From NCBI GenBank assembly GCA_964057225.1, contig CAXKVF010000092.1, forward strand, positions 62,001 to 126,000: DNA of 64,000 nucleotides, read 5' to 3'. Shown here in pieces: positions 24,203-34,100 of this stretch (its first letter is position 1; each line of letters starts with the position of its first letter). The translations under genes and the position numbers were made by a program. This DNA is from Auanema rhodensis (taxonomy: Eukaryota > Nematoda > Chromadorea > Rhabditida > Rhabditidae). The notes under the pieces were generated by a model. It ran no database searches and was not told where the DNA came from. It saw only the letters and a program-made list of their open reading frames with translations.

Positions 24203-24610
24203 TGCATGGTAACCATGACTTTGAAATTTACGTGAACTTTAATTTATGCTAATTAAATGTACACGTGATGTGCACTTGGTATGTAACTCGCTTCACGTGA
24301 AAGATAAAGAGATGCGGTTTTCAAAATTAGATTCCCCATGTCCATATTAGTCTAAAAACAAATTTTTATTGATATTGGTTCATGGTAACCATGACTTTGA
24401 AATTTACGTGAACTTTAATTTATGCTAATTAAATGTACACGTGATGTGCACTTGGTATGTAACTCGCTTCACGTGAAAGATAAAGAGATGCGGTTTTCAA
24501 AATTAGATTCCCCATGTCCATATTAGTCTAAAAACAAATTTTTATTGATATTGGTGCATGGTAACCATGACTTTGAAAGTTACGTGAACTTTAATTTATG
24601 CTAATTAAAT
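24203..24610 (+). repeat. Palindrome 1, spacer (408 bp)
   Basis: Forward satellite between the two arms of the first palindrome. It contains a unit with T at coordinate 98 (GGTTCAT near 24379) and ends in a unit with the GAAAGTT variant. Its last 36 bp (24575-24610) are repeated directly after the inverted block. A matching spacer is at 27237-27644. Confidence 0.9.
24575..24610 (+). repeat. 36-bp direct flank, left of inverted block 1
   Basis: Monomer coordinates 117-152, beginning GAAAGTTACG and ending TAATTAAAT. The same 36 bp, including the uncommon G at coordinate 121, resume at 25807-25842 right after the inverted block. Removing the inverted block plus one copy restores an intact monomer. 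The block therefore sits between duplicated ends of one original site, as after filling of a staggered break. Confidence 0.88.
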
Positions 24611-24695
24611 CCAATATCAATAAAAATTTGTTTTTAGACTAATATGGACATGGGGAATCTAATTTTGAAAACCGCATCTCTTTATCTTTCACGTG

Positions 24696-24737
24696 AAGCG
24701 AGTTACATACCAAGTGAAGCGAGTTACATACCAAGTG
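24696..24737 (-). repeat. 21-bp internal duplication no. 9 (inverted)
   Basis: Reverse-complement copies at 24696-24716 and 24717-24737 inside inverted block 1; the mirror image of no. 8. Confidence 0.93.
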
Positions 24738-25068
24738 CACATCACGTGTACATTTAATTAGCATAAATTAAAGTTCACGTAAATTTCAAAGTCATGGTTA
24801 CCATGCACCAATATCAATAAAAATTTGTTTTTAGACTAATATGGACATGGGGAATCTAATTTTGAAAACCGCATCTCTTTATCTTTCACGTGAAGCGAGT
24901 TACATACCAAGTGCACATCACGTGTACATTTAATTAGCATAAATTAAAGTTCACGTAAATTTCAAAGTCATGGTTACCATGCACCAATATCAATAAAAAT
25001 TTGTTTTTAGACTAATATGGACATGGGGAATCTAATTTTGAAAACCGCATCTCTTTATCTTTCACGTG

Positions 25069-25110
25069 AAGCGAGTTACATACCAAGTGAAGCGAGTTAC
25101 ATACCAAGTG
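25069..25110 (-). repeat. 21-bp internal duplication no. 10 (inverted)
   Basis: Reverse-complement copies at 25069-25089 and 25090-25110 inside inverted block 1; the mirror image of no. 7. Confidence 0.93.
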
Positions 25111-25806
25111 CACATCACGTGTACATTTAATTAGCATAAATTAAAGTTCACGTAAATTTCAAAGTCATGGTTACCATGCACCAATATCAATAAAAATTTG
25201 TTTTTAGACTAATATGGACATGGGGAATCTAATTTTGAAAACCGCATCTCTTTATCTTTCACGTGAAGCGAGTTACATACCAAGTGCACATCACGTGTAC
25301 ATTTAATTAGCATAAATTAAAGTTCACGTAAATTTCAAAGTCATGGTTACCATGCACCAATATCAATAAAAATTTGTTTTTAGACTAATATGGACATGGG
25401 GAATCTAATTTTGAAAACCGCATCTCTTTATCTTTCACGTGAAGCGAGTTACATACCAAGTGCACATCACGTGTACATTTAATTAGCATAAATTAAAGTT
25501 CACGTAAATTTCAAAGTCATGGTTACCATGCACCAATATCTATAAAAATTTGTTTTTAGACTAATATGGACATGGGGAATCTAATTTTGAAAACCGCATC
25601 TCTTTATCTTTCACGTGAAGCGAGTTACATACTAAGTGCACATCACGTGTACATTTAATTAGCATAAATTAAAGTTCACGTAAATTTCAAAGTCATGGTT
25701 ACCATGCACCAATATCAATAAAAATTTGTTTTTAGACTAATATGGACATGGGGAATCTAATTTTGAAAACCGCATCTCTTTATCTTTCACGTGAAGCGAG
25801 TTACAT

Positions 25807-25842
25807 GAAAGTTACGTGAACTTTAATTTATGCTAATTAAAT
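25807..25842 (+). repeat. 36-bp direct flank, right of inverted block 1
   Basis: An exact second copy of 24575-24610, with the GAAAGTT variant. Forward register resumes here and continues undisturbed to the next inverted block. Confidence 0.88.
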
Positions 25843-26736
25843 GTACACGTGATGTGCACTTGGTATGTAACTCGCTTCACGTGAAAGATAAAGAGATGCG
25901 GTTTTCAAAATTAGATTCCCCATGTCCATATTAGTCTAAAAACAAATTTTTATTGATATTGGTGCATGGTAACCATGACTTTGAAATTTACGTGAACTTT
26001 AATTTATGCTAATTAAATGTACACGTGATGTGCACTTGGTATGTAACTCGCTTCACGTGAAAGATAAAGAGATGCGGTTTTCAAAATTAGATTCCCCATG
26101 TCCATATTAGTCTAAAAACAAATTTTTATTGATATTGGTGCATGGTAACCATGACTTTGAAATTTACGTGAACTTTAATTTATGCTAATTAAATGTACAC
26201 GTGATGTGCACTTGGTATGTAACTCGCTTCACGTGAAAGATAAAGAGATGCGGTTTTCAAAATTAGATTCCCCATGTCCATATTAGTCTAAAAACAAATT
26301 TTTATAGATATTGGTGCATGGTAACCATGACTTTGAAATTTACGTGAACTTTAATTTATGCTAATTAAATGTACACGTGATGTGCACTTGGTATGTAACT
26401 CGCTTCACGTGAAAGATAAAGAGATGCGGTTTTCAAAATTAGATTCCCCATGTCCATATTAGTCTAAAAACAAATTTTTATTGATATTGGTGCATGGTAA
26501 CCATGACTTTGAAATTTACGTGAACTTTAATTTATGCTAATTAAATGTACACGTGATGTGCACTTGGTATGTAACTCGCTTCACGTGAAAGATAAAGAGA
26601 TGCGGTTTTCAAAATTAGATTCCCCATGTCCATATTAGTCTAAAAACAAATTTTTATTGATATTGGTGCATGGTAACCATGACTTTGAAATTTACGTGAA
26701 CTTTAATTTATGCTAATTAAATGTACACGTGATGTG

Positions 26737-26778
26737 CACTTGGTATGTAACTCGCTTCACTTGGTATGTAACTCGCTT
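26737..26778 (+). repeat. 21-bp internal duplication no. 11
   Basis: Tandem copies at 26737-26757 and 26758-26778, followed by GATAAAG; the 3034-bp counterpart of no. 7. Confidence 0.95.
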
Positions 26779-27109
26779 CACGTGAAAGATAAAGAGATGC
26801 GGTTTTCAAAATTAGATTCCCCATGTCCATATTAGTCTAAAAACAAATTTTTATTGATATTGGTGCATGGTAACCATGACTTTGAAATTTACGTGAACTT
26901 TAATTTATGCTAATTAAATGTACACGTGATGTGCACTTGGTATGTAACTCGCTTCACGTGAAAGATAAAGAGATGCGGTTTTCAAAATTAGATTCCCCAT
27001 GTCCATATTAGTCTAAAAACAAATTTTTATTGATATTGGTGCATGGTAACCATGACTTTGAAATTTACGTGAACTTTAATTTATGCTAATTAAATGTACA
27101 CGTGATGTG

Positions 27110-27151
27110 CACTTGGTATGTAACTCGCTTCACTTGGTATGTAACTCGCTT
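27110..27151 (+). repeat. 21-bp internal duplication no. 12
   Basis: Tandem copies at 27110-27130 and 27131-27151, followed by GATAAAG; the counterpart of no. 8. Confidence 0.95.
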
Positions 27152-27236
27152 CACGTGAAAGATAAAGAGATGCGGTTTTCAAAATTAGATTCCCCATGTC
27201 CATATTAGTCTAAAAACAAATTTTTATTGATATTGG

Positions 27237-27644
27237 TGCATGGTAACCATGACTTTGAAATTTACGTGAACTTTAATTTATGCTAATTAAATGTACACGT
27301 GATGTGCACTTGGTATGTAACTCGCTTCACGTGAAAGATAAAGAGATGCGGTTTTCAAAATTAGATTCCCCATGTCCATATTAGTCTAAAAACAAATTTT
27401 TATTGATATTGGTTCATGGTAACCATGACTTTGAAATTTACGTGAACTTTAATTTATGCTAATTAAATGTACACGTGATGTGCACTTGGTATGTAACTCG
27501 CTTCACGTGAAAGATAAAGAGATGCGGTTTTCAAAATTAGATTCCCCATGTCCATATTAGTCTAAAAACAAATTTTTATTGATATTGGTGCATGGTAACC
27601 ATGACTTTGAAAGTTACGTGAACTTTAATTTATGCTAATTAAAT
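27237..27644 (+). repeat. Palindrome 2, spacer (408 bp)
   Basis: Forward satellite between the arms of the second palindrome, the same length and marker content as 24203-24610, including GGTTCAT near 27413 and GAAAGTT near 27609. Confidence 0.9.
27609..27644 (+). repeat. 36-bp direct flank, left of inverted block 2
   Basis: Coordinates 117-152 with the GAAAGTT variant; repeated directly at 28841-28876. Confidence 0.88.
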
Positions 27645-27729
27645 CCAATATCAATAAAAATTTGTTTTTAGACTAATATGGACATGGGGAATCTAATTTT
27701 GAAAACCGCATCTCTTTATCTTTCACGTG

Positions 27730-27771
27730 AAGCGAGTTACATACCAAGTGAAGCGAGTTACATACCAAGTG
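27730..27771 (-). repeat. 21-bp internal duplication no. 13 (inverted)
   Basis: Reverse-complement tandem copies, 3034 bp after no. 9. Confidence 0.93.
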
Positions 27772-28102
27772 CACATCACGTGTACATTTAATTAGCATAA
27801 ATTAAAGTTCACGTAAATTTCAAAGTCATGGTTACCATGCACCAATATCAATAAAAATTTGTTTTTAGACTAATATGGACATGGGGAATCTAATTTTGAA
27901 AACCGTATCTCTTTATCTTTCACGTGAAGCGAGTTACATACCAAGTGCACATCACGTGTACATTTAATTAGCATAAATTAAAGTTCACGTAAATTTCAAA
28001 GTCATGGTTACCATGCACCAATATCAATAAAAATTTGTTTTTAGACTAATATGGACATGGGGAATCTAATTTTGAAAACCGCATCTCTTTATCTTTCACG
28101 TG

Positions 28103-28144
28103 AAGCGAGTTACATACCAAGTGAAGCGAGTTACATACCAAGTG
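28103..28144 (-). repeat. 21-bp internal duplication no. 14 (inverted)
   Basis: Reverse-complement tandem copies, 3034 bp after no. 10. Confidence 0.93.
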
Positions 28145-28840
28145 CACATCACGTGTACATTTAATTAGCATAAATTAAAGTTCACGTAAATTTCAAAGTC
28201 ATGGTTACCATGCACCAATATCAATAAAAATTTGTTTTTAGACTAATATGGACATGGGGAATCTAATTTTGAAAACCGCATCTCTTTATCTTTCACGTGA
28301 AGCGAGTTACATACCAAGTGCACATCACGTGTACATTTAATTAGCATAAATTAAAGTTCACGTAAATTTCAAAGTCATGGTTACCATGCACCAATATCAA
28401 TAAAAATTTGTTTTTAGACTAATATGGACATGGGGAATCTAATTTTGAAAACCGCATCTCTTTATCTTTCACGTGAAGCGAGTTACATACCAAGTGCACA
28501 TCACGTGTACATTTAATTAGCATAAATTAAAGTTCACGTAAATTTCAAAGTCATGGTTACCATGCACCAATATCTATAAAAATTTGTTTTTAGACTAATA
28601 TGGACATGGGGAATCTAATTTTGAAAACCGCATCTCTTTATCTTTCACGTGAAGCGAGTTACATACCAAGTGCACATCACGTGTACATTTAATTAGCATA
28701 AATTAAAGTTCACGTAAATTTCAAAGTCATGGTTACCATGCACCAATATCAATAAAAATTTGTTTTTAGACTAATATGGACATGGGGAATCTAATTTTGA
28801 AAACCGCATCTCTTTATCTTTCACGTGAAGCGAGTTACAT

Positions 28841-28876
28841 GAAAGTTACGTGAACTTTAATTTATGCTAATTAAAT
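28841..28876 (+). repeat. 36-bp direct flank, right of inverted block 2
   Basis: A repeat of 27609-27644. Sequence from here to about 29569 stays in register with 21147-21875 (offset 7694 bp), including the next 21-bp duplication. That stretch shows what an uninterrupted site looks like. Confidence 0.85.
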
Positions 28877-29066
28877 GTACACGTGATGTGCACTTGGTAT
28901 GTAACTCGCTTCACGTGAAAGATAAAGAGATGCGGTTTTCAAAATTAGATTCCCCATGTCCATATTAGTCTAAAAACAAATTTTTATTGATATTGGTGCA
29001 TGGTAACCATGACTTTGAAATTTACGTGAACTTTAATTTATGCTAATTAAATGTACACGTGATGTG

Positions 29067-29108
29067 CACTTGGTATGTAACTCGCTTCACTTGGTATGTA
29101 ACTCGCTT
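29067..29108 (+). repeat. 21-bp internal duplication no. 15 (last)
   Basis: Tandem copies at 29067-29087 and 29088-29108, followed by GATGAAG. No further example occurs in the remaining 35 kb. Confidence 0.95.
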
Positions 29109-29475
29109 CACGTGAAAGATGAAGAGATGCGGTTTTCAAAATTAGATTCCCCATGTCCATATTAGTCTAAAAACAAATTTTTATTGATATTGGTGCATGG
29201 TAACCATGACTTTGAAATTTACGTGAACTTTAATTTATGCTAATTAAATGTACACGTGATGTGCACTTGGTATGTAACTCGCTTCACGTGAAAGATAAAG
29301 AGATGCGGTTTTCAAAATTAGATTCCCCATGTCCATATTAGTCTAAAAACAAATTTTTATTGATATTGGTGCATGGTAACCATGACTTTGAAATTTACGT
29401 GAACTTTAATTTATGCTAATTAAATGTACACGTGATGTGCACTTGGTATGTAACTCGCTTCACGTGAAAGATAAA

Positions 29476-29569
29476 GAGATGCGGTTTTCAAAATTAGATT
29501 CCCCATGTCCATATTAGTCTAAAAACAAATTTTTATTGATATTGGTGCATGGTAACCATGACTTTGAAA
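29476..29569 (+). repeat. Truncated 94-bp monomer (82-bp deletion)
   Basis: The sequence jumps from TGACTTTGAAA (coordinates 110-120) directly to GAGATGCGG (27 onward). Coordinates 121-176 and 1-26 of the next unit are missing, 82 bp in all, with the junction at 29569/29570. An AAA triplet at both breakpoints (118-120 and 24-26) gives 3-bp microhomology. The units just to the right carry a TTGGTATTGG variant (29630, 29806) that is absent to the left, so the deletion marks the border between domains C and D. Confidence 0.93.
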
Positions 29570-31127
29570 GAGATGCGGTTTTCAAAATTAGATTCCCCAT
29601 GTCCATATTAGTCTAAAAACAAATTTTTATTGGTATTGGTGCATGGTAACCATGACTTTGAAATTTACGTGAACTTTAATTTATGCTAATTAAATGTACA
29701 CGTGATGTGCACTTGGTATGTAACTCGCTTCACGTGAAAGATAAAGAGATGCGGTTTTCAAAATTAGATTCCCCATGTCCATATTAGTCTAAAAACAAAT
29801 TTTTATTGGTATTGGTGCATGGTAACCATGACTTTGAAATTTACGTGAACTTTAATTTATGCTAATTAAATGTACACGTGATGTGCACTTGGTATGTAAC
29901 TCGCTTCACGTGAAAGATAAAGAGATGCGGTTTTCAAAATTAGATTCCCCATGTCCATATTAGTCTAAAAACAAATTTTTATTGATATTGGTGCATGGTA
30001 ACCATGACTTTGAAATTTACGTGAACTTTAATTTATGCTAATTAAATGTACACGTGATGTGCACTTGGTATGTAACTCGCTTCACGTGAAAGATAAGGAG
30101 ATGCGGTTTTCAAAATTAGATTCCCCATGTCCATATTAGTCTAAAAACAAATTTTTATTGATATTGGTGCATGGTAACCATGACTTTGAAATTTACGTGA
30201 ACTTTAATTTATGCTAATTAAATGTACACGTGATGTGCACTTGGTATGTAACTCGCTTCACGTGAAAGATAAAGAGATGCGGTATTCAAAATTAGATTCC
30301 CCATGTCCATATTAGTCTAAAAACAAATTTTTATTGATATTGGTTCATGGTAACCATGACTTTGAAATTTACGTGAACTTTAATTTATGCTAATTAAATG
30401 TACACGTGATGTGCACTTGGTATGTAACTCGCTTCACGTGAAAGATAAAGAGATGCGGTTTTCAAAATTAGATTCCCCATGTCCATATTAGTCTAAAAAC
30501 AAATTTTTATTGATATTGGTTCATGGTAACCATGACTTTGAAATTTACGTGAACTTTAATTAATGCTAATTAAATGTACACGTGATGTGCACTTGGTATG
30601 TAACTCGCTTCACGTGAAAGATAAAGAGATGCGGTTTTCAAAATTAGATTCCCCATGTCCATATTAGTCTAAAAACAAATTTTTATTGATATTGGTGCAT
30701 GGTAACCATGACTTTGAAATTTACGTGAACTTTAATTTATGCTAATTAAATGTACACGTGATGTGCACTTGGTATGTAACTCGCTTCACGTGAAAGATAA
30801 AGAGATGCGGTTTTCAAAATTAGATTCCCCATGTCCATATTAGTCTAAAAACAAATTTTTATTGATATTGGTGCATGGTAACCATGACTTTGAAAGTTAC
30901 GTGAACTTTAATTTATGCTAATTAAATGTACACGTGATGTGCACTTGGTATGTAACTCGCTTCACGTGAAAGATAAAGAGATGCGGTTTTCAATATTAGA
31001 TTCCCCATGTCCATATTAGTCTAAAAACAAATTTTTATTGATATTGGTTCATGGTAACCATGACTTTGAAATTTACGTGAACTTTAATTTATGCTAATTA
31101 AATGTACACGTGATGTGCACTTGGTAT
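29570..31127 (+). repeat. Start of domain D, leading units
   Basis: Ordinary 176-bp units with variants that recur through domain D: TTGGTATTGG at 29630 and 29806, GATAAGG at 30097, GGTATTC at 30284, TTAATTAATG at 30562 and CAATATT at 30994. The GGTATTC and TTAATTAATG markers recur 1584 bp later (31868 and 32146). This suggests a nine-unit ancestor of the 18-unit repeat that follows. Confidence 0.75.
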
Positions 31128-34100
31128 GTAACTCGCTTCACGTGAAAGATAAAGAGATGCGGTTTTCAAAATTAGATTCCCCATGTCCATATTAGTCTAA
31201 AAACAAATTTTTATTGATATTGGTGCATGGTAACCATGACTTTGAAAGTTACGTGAACTTTAATTTATGCTAATTAAATGTACACGTGATGTGCACTTGG
31301 TATGTAACTCGCTTCACGTGAAAGATAAAGAGATGCGGTTTTCAATATTAGATTCCCCATGTCCATATTAGTCTAAAAACAAATTTTTATTGATATTGGT
31401 TCATGGTAACCATGACTTTGAAATTTACGTGAACTTTAATTTATGCTAATTAAATGTACACGTGGTGTGCACTTGGTATGTAACTCGCTTCACGTGAAAG
31501 ATAAAGAGATGCGGTTTTCAAAATTAGATTCCCCATGTCCATATTAGTCTAAAAACAAATTTTTATTGATATTGGTGCATGGTAACCATGACTTTGAAAT
31601 TTACGTGAACTTTAATTTATGCTAATTAAATGTACACGTGATGTGCACTTAGTATGTAACTCGCTTCACGTGAAAGATAAAGAGATGCGGTTTTCAAAAT
31701 TAGATTCCCCATGTCCATATTAGTCTAAAAACAAATTTTTATTGATATTGGTGCATGGTAACCATGACTTTGAAATTTACGTGAACTTTAATTTATGCTA
31801 ATTAAATGTACACGTGATGTGCACTTGGTATGTAACTCGCTTCACGTGAAAGATAAAGAGATGCGGTATTCAAAATTAGATTCCCCATGTCCATATTAGT
31901 CTAAAAACAAATTTTTATTGATATTGGTTCATGGTAACCATGACTTTGAAATTTACGTGAACTTTAATTTATGCTAATTAAATGTACACGTGATGTGCAC
32001 TTGGTATGTAACTCGCTTCACGTGAAAGATAAAGAGATGCGGTTTTCAAAATTAGATTCCCCATGTCCATATTAGTCTAAAAACAAATTTTTATTGATAT
32101 TGGTTCATGGTAACCATGACTTTGAAATTTACGTGAACTTTAATTAATGCTAATTAAATGTACACGTGATGTGCACTTGGTATGTAACTCGCTTCACGTG
32201 AAAGATAAAGAGATGCGGTTTTCAAAATTAGATTCCCCATGTCCATATTAGTCTAAAAACAAATTTTTATTGATATTGGTGCATGGTAACCATGACTTTG
32301 AAATTTACGTGAACTTTAATTTATGCTAATTAAATGTACACGTGATGTGCACTTGGTATGTAACTCGCTTCACGTGAAAGATAAAGAGATGCGGTTTTCA
32401 AAATTAGATTCCCCATGTCCATATTAGTCTAAAAACAAATTTTTATTGATATTGGTTCATGGTAACCATGACTTTGAAATTTACGTGAACTTTAATTTAT
32501 GCTAATTAAATGTACACGTGATGTGCACTTGGTATGTAACTCGCTTCACGTGAAAGATAAAGAGATGCGGTTTTCAAAATTAGATTCCCCATGTCCATAT
32601 TAGTCTAAAAACAAATTTTTATTGATATTGGTTCATGGTAACCATGACTTTGAAATTTACGTGAACTTTAATTAATGCTAATTAAATGTACACGTGATGT
32701 GCACTTGGTATGTAACTCGCTTCACGTGAAAGATAAAGAGATGCGGTTTTCAAAATTAGATTCCCCATGTCCATATTAGTCTAAAAACAAATTTTTATTG
32801 GTATTGGTGCATGGTAACCATGACTTTGAAATTTACGTGAACTTTAATTTATGCTAATTAAATGTACACGTGATGTGCACTTGGTATGTAACTCGCTTCA
32901 CGTGAAAGATAAAGAGATGCGGTTTTCAAAATTAGATTCCCCATGTCCATATTAGTCTAAAAACAAATTTTTATTGATATTGGTTCATGGTAACCATGAC
33001 TTTGAAATTTACGTGAACTTTAATTAATGCTAATTAAATGTACACGTGATGTGCACTTGGTATGTAACTCGCTTCACGTGAAAGATAAAGAGATGCGGTT
33101 TTCAAAATTAGATTCCCCATGTCCATATTAGTCTAAAAACAAATTTTTATTGGTATTGGTGCATGGTAACCATGACTTTGAAATTTACGTGAACTTTAAT
33201 TTATGCTAATTAAATGTACACGTGATGTGCACTTGGTATGTAACTCGCTTCACGTGAAAGATAAAGAGATGCGGTTTTCAAAATTAGATTCCCCATGTCC
33301 ATATTAGTCTGAAAACAAATTTTTATTGATATTGGTGCATGGTAACCATGACTTTGAAATTTACGTGAACTTTAATTTATGCTAATTAAATGTACACGTG
33401 ATGTGCACTTGGTATGTAACTCGCTTCACGTGAAAGATAAGGAGATGCGGTTTTCAAAATTAGATTCCCCATGTCCATATTAGTCTAAAAACAAATTTTT
33501 ATTGATATTGGTGCATGGTAACCATGACTTTGAAATTTACGTGAACTTTAATTTATGCTAATTAAATGTACACGTGATGTGCACTTGGTATGTAACTCGC
33601 TTCACGTGAAAGATAAAGAGATGCGGTATTCAAAATTAGATTCCCCATGTCCATATTAGTCTAAAAACAAATTTTTATTGATATTGGTTCATGGTAACCA
33701 TGACTTTGAAATTTACGTGAACTTTAATTTATGCTAATTAAATGTACACGTGATGTGCACTTGGTATGTAACTCGCTTCACGTGAAAGATAAAGAGATGC
33801 GGTTTTCAAAATTAGATTCCCCATGTCCATATTAGTCTAAAAACAAATTTTTATTGATATTGGTTCATGGTAACCATGACTTTGAAATTTACGTGAACTT
33901 TAATTAATGCTAATTAAATGTACACGTGATGTGCACTTGGTATGTAACTCGCTTCACGTGAAAGATAAAGAGATGCGGTTTTCAAAATTAGATTCCCCAT
34001 GTCCATATTAGTCTAAAAACAAATTTTTATTGATATTGGTGCATGGTAACCATGACTTTGAAATTTACGTGAACTTTAATTTATGCTAATTAAATGTACA

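Larger units (their letters stand above)
24611..25806 (-). repeat. Inverted satellite block 1 (1196 bp)
   Basis: Here the satellite switches to the reverse orientation, starting CCAATATCAATAAAA (coordinate 96 running down) and ending GAGTTACAT (coordinate 175). It holds six full units plus 98 bp and two 21-bp duplications. It is the reverse complement of 23007-24202. The left junction shows no microhomology. At the right junction one T is shared. A private change, ACTAAGTG at 25633, distinguishes it from the second inverted block. Confidence 0.95.
26041..27236 (+). repeat. Palindrome 2, left arm (1196 bp)
   Basis: The counterpart of 23007-24202, starting with AT before GTAACTCGC and ending ATATTGG. 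It carries TATAGAT at 26306 and 21-bp duplications at 26737 and 27110. Its reverse complement is at 27645-28840, with one difference seen at 27907. Confidence 0.92.
22773..28840 (+). repeat. 3034-bp tandem duplication carrying the palindrome
   Basis: Segments 22773-25806 and 25807-28840 are near-identical copies, each including donor arm, spacer and inverted block. Every landmark is shifted by 3034 bp: TATAGAT 23272 to 26306, duplications 23703 to 26737 and 24076 to 27110, left junction 24611 to 27645, and right junction 25807 to 28841. By eye I find three differences, at 22777/25811, 24873/27907 and 25633/28667. 3034 is 17 units plus two 21-bp duplications. Sequence after 28841 leaves this pattern at about 29088, where a 21-bp duplication follows as after 21373. 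Confidence 0.9.
27645..28840 (-). repeat. Inverted satellite block 2 (1196 bp)
   Basis: A reverse-orientation block identical in length and junctions to 24611-25806. It has a private base at 27907 (CCGTATC where block 1 has CCGCATC) and lacks the change seen at 25633 in block 1. Because the junctions are identical to the base, it is a copy of block 1 made by duplication of the whole region. It is not a second independent inversion. Confidence 0.95.
9329..29569 (+). repeat. Domain C: rearranged array section
   Basis: This 20-kb section differs from the rest of the array by containing every 21-bp internal duplication (fifteen), both inverted blocks and a recurring 1232-bp cassette of linked variants. 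Its right border is the truncated monomer at 29569/29570. Long-range spacing is mostly 17 units plus small indels (2992, 3036 and 3034 bp). Units are still 176 bp apart from the listed changes. Confidence 0.8.

Noticed and set aside
24611-25806. Simple in-place inversion
   Set aside because: A flip would leave continuous coordinates once reversed. Here coordinates run 152 then 175...96 then 117, and the 36 bp at 117-152 are present on both sides.
24611-28840. Inverted blocks as a transposon with terminal inverted repeats
   Set aside because: The blocks consist only of satellite units in reverse orientation and contain no coding or foreign sequence. The inverted repeat relation is to upstream satellite rather than to the block's own ends. 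The 36-bp duplicated flank is longer than the target duplications typical of most DNA transposons.
27645-28840. Second inverted block as an independent inversion
   Set aside because: Its junctions, length, spacer and flanks equal those of the first block to the base at a constant 3034-bp offset, so it is a duplicate.
22773-28840. Palindromes as pure assembly or fold-back read artefacts
   Set aside because: The two inverted blocks carry different private bases (25633 and 27907) and forward arms with clean register. A repeated fold-back artefact would not produce this. Read-level checking would settle it.
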